This document shows, piece after piece, positions 1 through 11,271 of a stretch of 64,000 bases of DNA (positions are counted from its first letter, which is position 1; every line of letters starts with the position of its first letter). The notes under the pieces are model-generated. The model was not told the origin of the DNA. It saw only the letters and a list, made by a program, of their open reading frames with translations, and did not search any database. The stretch comes from Brasenia schreberi. Its lineage: Eukaryota; Streptophyta; Magnoliopsida; Nymphaeales; Cabombaceae. The stretch spans positions 7,790,001-7,854,000 of the forward strand of contig JAYKKT010000046.1 of the NCBI GenBank assembly GCA_036023115.1. The letters are read 5' to 3'. The position numbers and the translations under genes were made by a program.

Positions 1-384
1 TGCTTAAATGTGAGTTCGTGGGTTGGAATCGATCTTCCAACTATGTTGTTTCAGCTCTGCAACGATCAATAGGGTATTGAAGGCCGTGCACCACCCGTGA
101 AGAAGGGGAGTCCCTTGGCAGTTTCTTCGCACACACAAGCAACTTAGGAGTGTCGCATTTGTCCGTGACAAAGTTTCTCAACTAGTTGCTCTCTCTCTCT
201 CTCTTTACACACGCGTGCGCTCATATATATATGCCTGTCTACGTGTGTTATGGGGGTGAGGGTATATTGTCCTGAAGACAGGAAGAGAGTGACATACCTC
301 ACAAAGCTCCATCTTCTATTGACATGAGTTGTGCCCGTTCACTTGGCTTTCTCTCTCAATTGTTTTCTCAAAGAGAAGGGTACT
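1..384. other. Unassigned spacer upstream of the Copia element
   Basis: No open frame or recognised repeat is visible. The stretch contains a short CT run near 190-205 and a purine/pyrimidine alternating segment near 210-235. It ends exactly at the target-site duplication of the downstream Copia element. Confidence 0.4.
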
Positions 385-389
385 TGTGG
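385..389. repeat. Target-site duplication (left) of the Copia element
   Basis: TGTGG here is repeated exactly at 6400-6404 on the other side of the element. Five base pairs is the normal Copia duplication length. Confidence 0.85.
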
Positions 390-1276
390 TGTTGGATTTA
401 ATGTGCATTAAATAAATATTGATATCTTTATATATTTAATTAATATATATAAAAGTCTTAAAGTATAAAAAGTAAAATATGAGGAACTTTTGTGAAGATT
501 AAGAGGAGACAAAGTTTAGTCCCATATTGATGGATATAACAAACCCGCATGTCCTTTTATATAGTTTGTATCTCATGAACCTTAGTTCAAAGAGTTTAGG
601 AGGGACATTTTTTATCACATATGCATTGGACCAAGCTTGGGCTTATGCATTGGGGTTAGTCTTGATTTATCTTTTTGCACAGAAAACTTTTGATCTAATG
701 ATCAAAAGTTACACAATCACGGATAGAGATAAGATGAGGCGGTTTCAAATAAGAAGGGACGATTGAGGATAAAGTGGTACATCATTTGGATTGGATTCAC
801 GATTTGTGATCTACACACGTACCTATAAATAGGTAATTAAGGATCCTCCCTAATCATATAGTTCATAGAGTTTTCTCCTCTCTCTCTTCCTGTCTCTTGG
901 TCCTCTCTCTACCCATGGTGTTGCTAGTGTTCTTCTGCCCGTAGTTGGTCACTCTTTCTGCTCCAGCCATAGGTGATTGAGGTGTGTTTGAGGTCGACTC
1001 GAAACTAGGTACGTGCTCTTCGAGTTGTGTGTGCATTTTATCCTTCTAGGAAGGCGCAGGTACCCTACGTACTCATAGCAGGGCACTCATTTCTTTAAGG
1101 CAAGTCCATAAGGGGGACTCACACAAATAACTTTCTGATTCTGCTTTTGCTTTTGTTTTTTATACGGCTTGATTATGACTTATTTTGGATTTGTGACTGT
1201 TGTTTATGATTGAGTTATGTTTACATTTGTTGCATATTATGTTATTATGCATATATGTCTAAAGTTTTTTCCAATA
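390..1276 (+). repeat. 5' LTR of the Copia element
   Basis: It begins TGTTGGATTTAATGTGCATT and matches the sequence at 5499-6399 along its length with many substitutions. A TATAAATA box lies at 824-831, as expected for the U3 promoter. The 3' edge reads TTTTCCAATA, a decayed form of the CCCAACA seen at the end of the other LTR. Confidence 0.88.
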
Positions 1277-2329
1277 ATCTTAGAAAAATCAATTTTTATC
1301 GTAGTAAACATTTCTATGACTACTACCCTCAAACCTAAGGTCGACTTCATCTTGATGACGAAAAAGTTTGTCAATCCACATTTTAAACGCTGGCAGTAGT
1401 GTATGAAAATTTGGTTAACCATTTCGAGTCAGATTGTCTCATAACCGATGATACTAACCTTAGAAGCTTGGATAGAATCGACGAGTGTAAGTTGAAGGAT
1501 ACTCTCTGCCGCTATTGCATTTTATCGATACTTTCAAATATTTTATTTGATGTGTAAAGGTCTTCTCCTTCCACGACAACGAAAGATCTATGGGTTGTCT
1601 TAGATTGAAAATACAATACTGAGACCTTTATCTTGAAAAGTATTCTGTGGCTAAGTTCCTTAAGTATAAAATGATAGAGGATAAATCTGTGATTGAATAG
1701 GCCCATGAGTTTTAGTTTTTATGCCATGGTGCGAAGAAAGTCGAAATAGAGCTTCATGACAGGTTTATTGTTATGTCTATTATATAGAAATTTCTTAAGT
1801 CTTGCGAGGGTTACGACCTAGATCTCAAGTTGATGATAATAATAGAAGAAGTGTGGACTTAAAGTTTCTTTCGAAAAATATTCTAACTCTTGAGGGAGTT
1901 AGACATATTCCAATTATTTGTCAGAATAGCCTAAGTAGTCCTGTTTTAGTTAAAGAGGGATTAAGGTTAGATTGCAAATGTAATAACAGTCATTATTACA
2001 TGAGTTAGTACTGAGTGCTTCTTTGAGAATGACTATTTGTGTGATGTAAAGAATTTGTTTAAAATTCATGTAGAAATAATTGTTGATTCTTGTATGAATT
2101 TTAATATAATAAATCTTCTACTTCTACTTCTTCTTCTTTAGTGTACAATGTTGAATCATTTGATGTATGAAATGGTAGGTTACATCATGTAAACCTTGAT
2201 TTCATGAAAAAAAAGATGAATTTAAATTTTATCCCTAAAACTGTTATAGATAAAAAACACAAATATGATATATTTATGCAAGCGAAGTAACCTATGAAAC
2301 CTTTTTATACGGTTGAAAGAAAATCCAAG

Positions 2330-4005
2330 ATTTTGGATTTGGTGCATACTGATATTTGTGAATTCAATGAGATGACTAAAATGATAATAAAAGATATTTT
2401 ATCATATTTATTGATGATTACAGTAGATACTATTATATTTACTTACTTAAAAGTAAATATGAAGCTTTAGAAATGTTTAAAATATTTAGAAATGAAGCAC
2501 AAACTCAAACATACAATGTACTTAAACGATTAAGGTCTCATAGGGAAGGAGAGTATACCTCAAATCTTTTTCAAATATACTATCAAAACAACAATATTGT
2601 TCATGAATTTACTGCTCCGTACTCTACTCAGTTTAATGCGATAATTGAATAGAAGAATAGAATCATGTGTGATATGATTAATATTTTATTTCAAAGTTTT
2701 TTGGTTATCTACCTACATGTGGAGGGGAAGCTTTGAATACATCTTATCATATTTTGAATAAAGTTTCCCACAAGCATGAGGAAAATAGTCCCTTTAAGTT
2801 TTGAAATGGTCGAAAGACCAGTTTCAAATATCTAAAAGTGAGGGGGTGTCTTGCGAAAATACTTATCTCTCAATACAAGAGAAAAAAATTGGGGCCTAAA
2901 ATATTGTATGTTATATTTCTGAGTTACGTGAAGACAAGTTATACGTACATATTCTTGATAATTATATTTGATGTTTCTAGCATAGACGTTAACATAATTG
3001 TTGAGCTCCATGATGGTGATGCTAAATTCTTTGAGAACGTGTTTTTCATGAAAACTGGAGTTCTCCAAAGTGTATCTTCTAAAGATTCTAATTCTACTAT
3101 TGGTTTTATTCTCGATTATGTGAAAAGGATGACAAATATGAGGGGTGATCCTGATTGAGTTGTTTACATATTAGATTAATCTGAGGAAATAACTGAACCA
3201 ATGAGAAGTAAATGGCCTAGGATATCAAATATCTTTGAAAGTGACTTTCTTACTTTCAATGTCAAGGATGATCCTATCCCTTTCAACATGCTATGACCTC
3301 ACCCGAGGTTAAGTTTTGGAAGAAAACTAACAACGATGAAATCCAATAAATTCTTTCCATTGGTACTAGGGAATTGATGGATTTATCTCATAATTGTTCT
3401 ATTATGGGTTGCAAGTAGATCTTTAAAAACAAACTGAATGCATACGGAAAAATCAATAAGTACAAGGCTAGATTAGTTGCTAAATGATACATATAAAAAG
3501 AAGGAATAAATGATTTTAATACTTATTCTCCAATTTCCTGAATGACTACCATCCAAGTGCTTATAGCACTGACCTCTGTATATGACCTCATAATCTACCA
3601 GATGGATGTAAAGACTGCTTTCATGATATGAATCAATTAGAGGGATTTGTGGATCATGAAAATGCATTTAAGGTGTGTAAGCTTATCAAAATATTATATG
3701 GTTTGAAACAAACTCTTAAACAATGGTATGGAAAGTTTGATAATATGATATTATCTTTCAGCTTCATTCTTTGCTTATACATAGATGATATATTGTTGTT
3801 TAATTTCGATATGAGAATAGTAAATGAAACTAAGTCAGTATTATGTAGTAAGTTTGAGATGAAGGATATGGGTGTGGCTGATGTGATTTTAGGAATTAAA
3901 ATCACAAGGTCTACTAATGGTATAGTAATTTCTCAATCTCACTACATTGAGAAAGTTTTAGACAAATTTGTATATATAAATTGTACACCTGTTAAGACCA
4001 TATGA
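2330..4005 (+). pseudogene. Copia pol remnant (integrase and reverse transcriptase)
   Basis: The integrase core is readable from about 2335 (DLVHTDI, FIDDYSRYYYIYLL, then a region near 2610 ending HEFTAPYSTQFN), interrupted by stops such as the one after 2650. The reverse transcriptase piece at 3628-4005 keeps YGLKQTLKQWY, the catalytic YIDD box and the FEMKDMG and LGIKI motifs typical of Copia. Further 3', readable RNase H motifs include KQTILVHSTFEAK. No frame is long enough to give a working polyprotein. Confidence 0.85.
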
Positions 4006-4484
4006 TTATTCTAAGGCTTTATATAAGAATGAAAGTGATATTCCTTTGTCTCAACTATGATATTCTCAGATTATTGGTAGTTTGATGTATCTAACCAACT
4101 GTACACGATCACATATTGTATTTACCATATGTAAGTTGGGTAGATACACCAATTATCCGGATATAACCCATTGAGAAGCTCTACACAGAGTGATTTGCTA
4201 TGTGAAGGAAACAATTTTCTTTGACTTCATTACGGTAAATATCTTTCAGTTCTTCAAGGATTTGGTGATGCTAGTTCAATAACAAAGAATTGTAGGAGTA
4301 ATGGGGTCATTGAATATGTGTTTCTTGTGGGTGGTGGTGTAAAGAAACAAACTATTCTGGTTCATTCTACCTTTGAGGCAAAACTATGTGCTTTGGATGA
4401 GATTAGATTGAAAGTTGAATGACTTCAGGAACTTATGTTCAGTTTACTTATGGTAAAGAAGGCACTTCCTGCAATTTTAATATA

Positions 4485-4499
4485 TTGTGATAACATGAC
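4485..4499. repeat. Target-site duplication (left) of the nested RTE copy
   Basis: TTGTGATAACATGAC is repeated at 4715-4729 as TTGTGATAGCATGAC. Confidence 0.8.
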
Positions 4500-4714
4500 A
4501 AACTTCGCCCGTGTAAGGGATCGCTCTTGCATGGTCGATCCCAAGCCCGAATAAAGGAGAAGGGTTGCGTTAGGCTTCCGACAACCAACGTAAAACTTTG
4601 TCGAACTTATTTATAATGGATTCTAGAAATTATGATAGGGCTTTGTGGAAACAAAGAATCCATGTAGCCGACCCCATTTAGTATGAGAAAAGGCTTAGTT
4701 GTTATTGTTGTTTG
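4500..4714 (+). mobile_element. 5'-truncated RTE-type LINE copy nested in the Copia element
   Basis: This 215-bp segment interrupts the Copia RNase H frame. Its 3' part (TGGAAACAAAGAATCCATG, GTAGCCGACCCC, AAAAGGCTTAGTTG) matches the 3' ends of the RTE copies at 38004-38910 and, in reverse, at 39741-39826, and it ends in a TTGTTG-like tail. It is flanked by 15-bp direct repeats at 4485-4499 and 4715-4729 that differ at one base. The insertion is younger than the Copia element. Confidence 0.85.
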
Positions 4715-4729
4715 TTGTGATAGCATGAC
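4715..4729. repeat. Target-site duplication (right) of the nested RTE copy
   Basis: One A-to-G difference from 4485-4499. After removing the insert the Copia RNase H coding sequence (…YCDN) reads on. Confidence 0.8.
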
Positions 4730-5498
4730 TACAATTTTTAAGATAAGTAGTTTAAAGTACAACCAAAAGTAATTGAGACACATCAAAGTCAGATTGAAGT
4801 CTGTAAGGACTCTTATGTCTGATGAGGTCATGGTTGTACATTTTGTTAAATCTAAAGATAACACAAGTGATCATTTGACTAAAGGTGTATCAATAGCCTT
4901 ACTTGAAAAATCGAGGTTGAGGATAGAACTGAAACCCATAATTTATTAATAAGCAGTGACAATTCAACCTAACTGAGTGGAGATTACATGAAGTAGATTC
5001 AATGTGGTAGTAACAAGTTGTTAGGTAGATAGAATGATACTTTGTATTATGTTATACTTTTAGTATCTATGTGTCTGTCCCATGTAAACCTAAAGTGTCA
5101 TGACTGCAAGTTTAATAAGAGATTGTTCTCTCAATGAGATCAAGTGCTAGGATAGGATGCTAGCAATACATACTTGAAAATACCTAATTAAATGATTGAC
5201 ATTGTGTGGCCGCAATAGAGGAATCGGGTTGTTCCCTGAAGTGAATCATGATACAAGATATTGATCCATGACCATTAGTGCATCACCCCCTATAAATTGC
5301 ACCATATCATTTTATTATGTTGTTATCAATTGACACCTTTACACCCAAGGTTGAGGTTCAAGACATATGTTTATCTACCTGTAAAAATAATATTGAATAA
5401 CTTAGGTAACGGTTGAAACCGAAAGGTACCATTACTTAAAGCATAATATGATGGTTGAATTAGAATGACACTTTTACACTTAAGAACTTTGTGGGAAT

Positions 5499-6399
5499 TA
5501 TTGGATTTAATATGCATTAAATGTATGTTGGTATTTCTATATATTTATATGTTGGTATTTCTATATATTTAATTAATATATGTAAAAGTTTTAAAGTATA
5601 AAAAGTAAAATATGAGGGACTTTTGTGAAAGATGATTAAGAGGAGACAAAGTTTAGTCCTATATTGATGGTTTATATAGTTGGTAGCTTATGAACCTTAG
5701 TTCAAAGAGCTTGGGAGGACATGTTATATCACACATGCACGTGTACACGCATTGGGTTGGGCTTGTGGCTTGGGATTGAGTCTTGAACTATATTTTTGCA
5801 TAGAAAACTTTTCATCTAGGGGTCAAAAGTTGTACGATCATGAATAAGGATAAGATGAGGCAATTCCGGATAAGACGTGATGATTGAGGATAAAATGGTA
5901 TGTTGTTTAAGTCGGATTTATAATCCATGATCCACACGCACAAGTATAAATAGGTGATTAGTGGTACTCCCTAATCACACAGTTCACAGAGTTTTCTCCT
6001 CTCTATTTCTTCCTGTATCCGGGTCCTCTCTTTGCTCATAGTGCTGCTAGCATCCTTGTGATCATGGGTTTTCCTCTTTCTGCTCCAGTCATAGGTGAGT
6101 GAGGTATGTTCGAGTTCGACTCGAAGTTAGGTACATGTTTTTCGAGTTTTGCATACGTTTTATCTTAAGAGGAAGGCGTAGATACCCGTACGTACTCATA
6201 GTGGGGCGCTAATTTCTCTAAGACAAATCTACAAGGGAGACTCGTATAGATAAGTTTTTGATTTTGCTTCTACTTTTGTTTTCAGTATGGTTTAATTATG
6301 ACTTATTTTATATATGCGACTCTTGTTTATGATTGAGATATGCTTACATTTGTTGTATATTATGTTATTATGCATGTATGTGTACGGTTTTTCCCAACA
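5499..6399 (+). repeat. 3' LTR of the Copia element
   Basis: It is the partner of 390-1276. A TATAAATA box lies at 5945-5952. The purine-rich GTGGGAAT just before it (about 5491-5498) fits a polypurine tract. A 24-bp tandem duplication at 5524-5571, seen once in the 5' LTR, arose after insertion. The end CCCAACA is followed directly by the TGTGG duplication. Confidence 0.88.
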
Positions 6400-6404
6400 T
6401 GTGG
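6400..6404. repeat. Target-site duplication (right) of the Copia element
   Basis: TGTGG directly follows the terminal CCCAACA of the 3' LTR and equals 385-389. Confidence 0.85.
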
Positions 6405-6599
6405 ATCCATATGATGAGGTAATAGAGGGAGCAAGAGAAAATGACCATGGTGTTGTTTAACTTAAATCTTAACCGTACATTGACATGGAAATCGTGCACT
6501 AAATAGACATTTTTGTTCATGGGTTGCACGCAGATCGTCATCCAGTGAGACCATTGGCGATGTACTAGACAGAGCTTCAATACAACCAGTGTTGTTATA

Positions 6600-6633
<34 letters not shown>

Positions 6634-6667
6634 TCCATGGCTCAAGAGTTCTAATAGCAAGAAAGAG

Positions 6668-6668
<1 letters not shown>

Positions 6669-6742
<74 letters not shown>
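6669..6742. repeat. (TA)37 microsatellite
   Basis: Uninterrupted TA dinucleotides. A compound (CT)n(TA)n tract also sits just upstream at about 6600-6632. Confidence 0.95.
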
Positions 6743-6743
<1 letters not shown>

Positions 6744-7309
6744 CTTATGGTCAGCGTACCCCGTACACCTTCCTTTTATCATTTTCCTGGGGCATATATA
6801 TATAACCTAAGGGGCAAGTCTTTGTAAAAGAACGCTGCACGGCCTATCTACTCGTGAACTTTTAGTCAATATACGAGCACCATGCCATCTAGTTTATGCA
6901 TTAAAAACCAGATGGTAAAGAAAAGTAAAAAAGGTGATAGAAATACTTACTGTACATGAACAATGAGGACCGGCATCAATGGCTACGGGGAATTCATGAA
7001 GAGCAGTGTCATTGATCAAATTTAATTTCCTTCCGTATCGTTTGGATCTGTGCTCTCCAGCGGCAACCGCAAAGACAGTAAAAAAAGGGAAAAGAATCAA
7101 AGCATTAACTAAAACATGGAGATATTCTCGTCTTACTCCTACTATAGGCCATTGCCATCATTGATTAGGGTCGCATGGCCACTGTATCTTCTTTGATTCG
7201 CCAACAAGACGCAGCCATGCGCACTGGACCTCTATTAGCATCGGATGTTCTTCATCATCAGAACTGATTTGTCTGTTGATTTACAATATTAGTTTCTCCT
7301 TCATGTCCG
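6743..7309. other. Spacer downstream of the IDD pseudogene
   Basis: No recognisable gene. On the minus strand 7100-6894 there is a 68-codon open frame with a hydrophobic start and a possible GT donor (ACA followed by GTAAGT near 6950), but it matches no family I know. The rest is AT-rich and may include the 3' flank of the IDD-derived sequence. Confidence 0.4.
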
Positions 7310-8999
7310 TCAATGATTGCTGCTGTAAGTGCTCAAATCCATTGCGGATTGAATCGACGCAAAGTTGGCCAATTCTTGCTGCGAGAAGGGTCCACGCGGG
7401 TCTCCAACTCCTAAGAAGTCTCTCGTCAATCCACGACCGCTTTCTTGTGCTCGCTGAAACTTCATTTGATCGTTTGCAAATAAAGGAACGTTGTTGGTCT
7501 GTGCTCTTTTACTTCCATCACTGGGCATCATCAATCCCACAAAACAGTTCGAAGAATCCGTCAATGAACTCATATTTTCGTCTCTAAACCCGCCATTCCC
7601 TGTCGAAGCCGATAGCGAATTCATGAGTTCTTGGAAGTTTTCGGATTGTTTCGAGTTTCCGAACAACTGAAACCCATTCGCGTTTTCGACATGCAGGGTC
7701 ATTCCGGCCTCCGACGAGCTTACACCGAGTGACCGGAGAAGGGAAGGATTGCTGGTCGTTGCACCCATTTGAGCGGCTTTCTGCAATAAGGCTGTGGCCG
7801 ACATGTGAGAGGAATTCATCTTTTTCTGGCTCAGACTTGAAGAGTTGTATAAAGATGAAAACCCACCCAATGGACCCTTCCTCATTTCATCTTTTAGAAT
7901 CCCGCTGGACGTCGACAGTGAGAGGTTGGCAGCTGCTGCTGTTGAGGTACTCCTATCCATCCACAATGATGAAAAGCATCTGCCATATTCGATCGACGCT
8001 GTGGCCGACCCGAAAAGGCTTCCGGCCGATGCCAATTGAACTACCGGCGGGCAAGTGCTGCTTTGTGCCGCCGGCGGAACTGCAGAACCAGCTGCCACTT
8101 GCTTGGATGCATCTACCAAGAAGCTCTGTGGATTCGGCCCAAGATCCATGGTCGACGCCTGATCGAGCAACAGAGAGAGTCTTGGCTTTTGAGGGTTTCT
8201 CTGTCCGAGCTCCGCTCCGGCGACCGCAACCGCATCGCTGACAAAGCCCGGCTGGAAAATAGGACAGAATTGACCGACAGATCTTTGCAGCATGTTGGCT
8301 CCGGCGGGTGAGGATGGAGAGCCTACCAAAGTGGGGTCGCTCTTGAAATTTATATTGGTTGACGACACAGAGGAAAGCCTTGCACTCTCTTCAGCCAAGG
8401 CATCGCAGAAAGCTCTATGTGTAATAAAGCTGTCCTTCCTGCATTTAAAAATGAAAACCAACAAGAGAAAGTCGCAAAAGTTCACAAAGTAACTGTCGAG
8501 ATTTCCATCGAAGCAACTAAGATTGCAAAACGACGACCAAGTCTCTTTCCAATACTTGGGTAATGATCCGTATTATTCTGAAAGAGTAAGGTGATCTGGC
8601 GTTTCTTCAATATTTTTCATGTCTTGCCTAGCCTTTTTGTGGTTCGTATTGCTCGATATCCGACTTGGGCTTTCCAATCGGATTGAACGGCATACTTTTT
8701 GGAGCATTTCTCACACTTCCACTTCTTCTCCCCATGCTTTCGGCTGTAGTGTTTCTTTACCCCTGTCAAATCTCCAAGGGCTCTAGAGGGGTCATGGTGC
8801 ACGCAACTCTTCTCTGGGCACACGTACACCTTCTTCCTCACTTGATCTTTGTTCGTTCTCTGCCGGAGCTTCCACGGCAGGTTGTGCCCTCGCCGATGCA
8901 GCTGCAAGTTCTGATCTCTGAAAACCCTTATTGCAGATTTCGCAGATGAAACGGTTCGTCGCCATCAGAGACTTTGGTGATAGAGCTATTACTTCTGCA
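7310..8999 (-). pseudogene. INDETERMINATE DOMAIN (IDD) C2H2 zinc-finger gene, disrupted
   Basis: IDD proteins are plant nuclear transcription factors with four zinc fingers. Exon-2-like sequence starts at 8999 after a CAG acceptor and encodes the family's DAEVIALSPKSLMATNRF and the start of finger 1 (CEICNKGFQR). A 2-bp loss near 8915 then shifts the frame. The correct reading resumes at 8907 (LHRRGHNLPWKLRQRT) through the middle fingers (VCPEKSCVHHDP, HGEKKWKCEKCSKKYAVQ). The end of this region, normally SKTCGTREYRC, is deleted or scrambled near 8660-8690. A last exon (8438-7310, after a TGCAG acceptor) keeps RKDSFITHRAFCDALAEE and the C-terminal IDD motifs MSATALLQKAAQMGAT and LTRDFLGVG. 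The first exon with the nuclear-localisation segment (KKRNLPGNP) was not found upstream. The long intact last exon suggests recent decay or sequence errors. Family assignment is firm; the pseudogene status is an inference. Confidence 0.85.
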
Positions 9000-10882
9000 T
9001 CTGGATGCAGACAAAGATATACTTCTTGATACCAATAAGGCGCCTTCAACATGAAGCAAAGAAGTTTTTTTAGATCGAATTTGTGCTTGAATCTTTCGAA
9101 TATGCGTGTGTAGGAGGCAACTTCACAACCATGAAAGTTGAAAGTATTCTCTCTCTCTCGTTCTTATCTCTTATACATTGCATGTATCTGCACAAAGCCT
9201 AACTAGTGGGACCTTCTCGCTCTCTAACATATAGTAACAAAGGTAAGTACATTTAGAGTCTAGTGGTATTCATATTTTGCAAAAGACGACTTATTTTAAA
9301 GCAGGATGAACACATGAACGGTTTTTATCTATTGGAGTGGTTCAGCTTTTAGCTTTCATGTATTAGTTTAGCGGGTTTAGGTTGATTCTTGCTGACCGTC
9401 AAAAAAGTTAAAGGTGAAGTGTGTTGGTGATGTGGTGAGGTTATTTGTACATGATGATGTGTGGTTCTTTACAAAAGAATGACAAAATCTCTGGTAGAAA
9501 ATATAAAGGGAAAGTAAAGCAAAAGGAAAGACTAGTGAAAGAGAGAGAAAAGCAGTACTTTCTGCCTTTTCGGTGAGAATGATTAAGTTATAATTGCTTC
9601 AAGGCTGTTCCCTTGTTCTCAACCTTCAGACTCTTCCTTTGCACTGTAGTCTCTCTCTCTCTCATATGTATTGTTGTTTAGTTCGTTTATTTTGCATTCT
9701 TTCTCATATTCTCTATAATATCGAGGCTGCATTTATCATAGTCCGTGACGATCTCTGACTGGGCACTCTGCAAAAGACTGCTTTTCTCATGCAACATGAC
9801 AAGGCAGATAATGTCATTGCTTCGTTTGCTTCTCTCCTCTAGTACTTGTATATGTTCATCACACCATCAAGCACACATACACACACCACCACACGCACAC
9901 AACCACGAATTCGTTGGAATAAAGATCCAGGACACCTTTGAATAATATGGCATTATTTCAGATAAATTAAATTCATAAGATCTTATATCGCAAGTAATAA
10001 ATTGTACGTTAACAATGCATACTGTCGTCTCTTAATAGAATAGACAAATCAAGCGACAACTACAACGAAAAGGAAGAATTATAAGTTTGTCACGAGCTAG
10101 CCACCACATCCGGCCACGTTAAAACCGAGTTTGAGATCTTCCAAGTGACAACTACCTCGAGAAGGCACCAAAAACGTAGCTTGATATAATAAATATTTGC
10201 ATATACCCAAGTTTATTTTTTGTCATTATTTAAAATATATAGGCATTTTCCTGAAACAAGTACAAGACACCCCACTTTGTTACCAAGCACCGTTCAGAGA
10301 AAAAGGAAAGTGTTGCGGTCTTCATTGTCAATATGTACAATGCCCTTTCCATATGAAGCAAGAATACTGCCATTTGAAGGGATCCAAAATTCGAATCAAA
10401 CAAGATAAATTAATGAATGCCGAGCAGTGAATTTTTTTATGTTTGTGCATGCGTCTGCTTGTGGGCTGACTTCGTGTGGACCCTGTGTTGGCAAGGACTC
10501 GAATTTATTAGCCAAAACGCTACTGTGGTCAGAGATCTGGACTTGTATATTCACCTGCTTTTGGCTCATGTGTTCGGATCTTCCTCACCGAAGAACGATG
10601 CTGGACCCGATTTCCAACCCTAGAAAAATAAAAAAAAATAAAAAATAGTGACAGTTTTTGAAGGGTATAAATTATTAATATGTTGGAAGGAAGAACCCTA
10701 TTCCCAGGGAGTTTTTCCCCGACCAGAAACGACGGGTCGCTCGACGTCCACCGCATAGATTCCCTCCCATACATACAACCAAGATCAAATAATGCAGTAG
10801 GCTGTGCCTCCCACCCTTTCTTTATTACCATAAAGTTTCTTTTGGACTAAGCTATCGGATGAAAAGTGGTATCTGTTTTGGC
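9000..10882. other. Spacer upstream of the IDD pseudogene
   Basis: No conserved coding sequence is recognised on either strand. I looked for a missing IDD first exon here and did not see one. Small open frames at 10197-10648 have no recognisable motif. Short CT runs occur at about 9145-9165 and 9645-9663. Confidence 0.4.
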
Positions 10883-11230
10883 AGATTTTCAGCCCATAGT
10901 CAATCCATTTATCAGTGTGTGTGCACCTGCATTTGTTTGCGTGTGTGTGAGAGAGAAAGAGAGAGAGAGAGAGAGAGCAAAGTGAAGTCTTATCCTTTTC
11001 TGCAGTTTTTCCATACTGTAGTCAATCACACATCTGTGTATGTGACTGTGCGTGTGTCTGCGCATGTGTGTGTGAGAGAACAAAGCAAAGTCCTATCCTT
11101 TTTCTGCAATTTTTTCAGACTATAGTCAATCATTCATCTTTGTATGCGAGTGTGCGTGCGTCTGTGTATGTGTATGTGTGTGAGAGAGTTTTTCTAGACT
11201 ATAGTCAGTCGGTTTGTTTATGTTCGTGTA

Positions 11231-11270
<40 letters not shown>
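10883..11270. repeat. Degenerate tandem minisatellite with GT/GA tracts
   Basis: Four diverged units each begin with a T-rich run followed by a variant of CATACTGTAGTCAATC (near 10885, 11006, 11110 and 11188). Each continues into a TGTGTATG-rich stretch and ends in a GAGAGA run. Unit length falls from about 120 to about 80 bp. The last unit ends in an uninterrupted (AG)n run at about 11236-11268. Confidence 0.75.

Positions 11271-11271
<1 letters not shown>

Larger units (their letters stand above)
390..6399 (+). mobile_element. Complete, degenerate Ty1/Copia LTR retrotransposon
   Basis: Two related LTRs (390-1276 and 5499-6399) bound an internal region with Copia pol remnants in the order integrase, reverse transcriptase, RNase H. 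Integrase-like sequence runs from about 2330 to 2690 (HTDICEF, then FIDDYSRYYY). Reverse transcriptase lies at 3628-4005 (YGLKQ, then YIDDILL) and RNase H at about 4250-4870. The element starts TGTTGG and ends CCAACA, and is flanked by identical 5-bp TGTGG copies at 385-389 and 6400-6404, so both ends are original. Many stops and frameshifts break the frames, so it cannot act autonomously. A recognisable tRNA primer-binding site after the 5' LTR is not evident. The RNase H region is split by an RTE insertion at 4500-4714. Confidence 0.9.

Noticed and set aside
7729..8492. Several plus-strand frames of 64-170 codons opposite the IDD last exon
   Set aside because: They are shadows of the GC-rich minus-strand exon, whose motifs (RDSFITHRAFCDAL-type, LTRDFLGVG) are clearly real.
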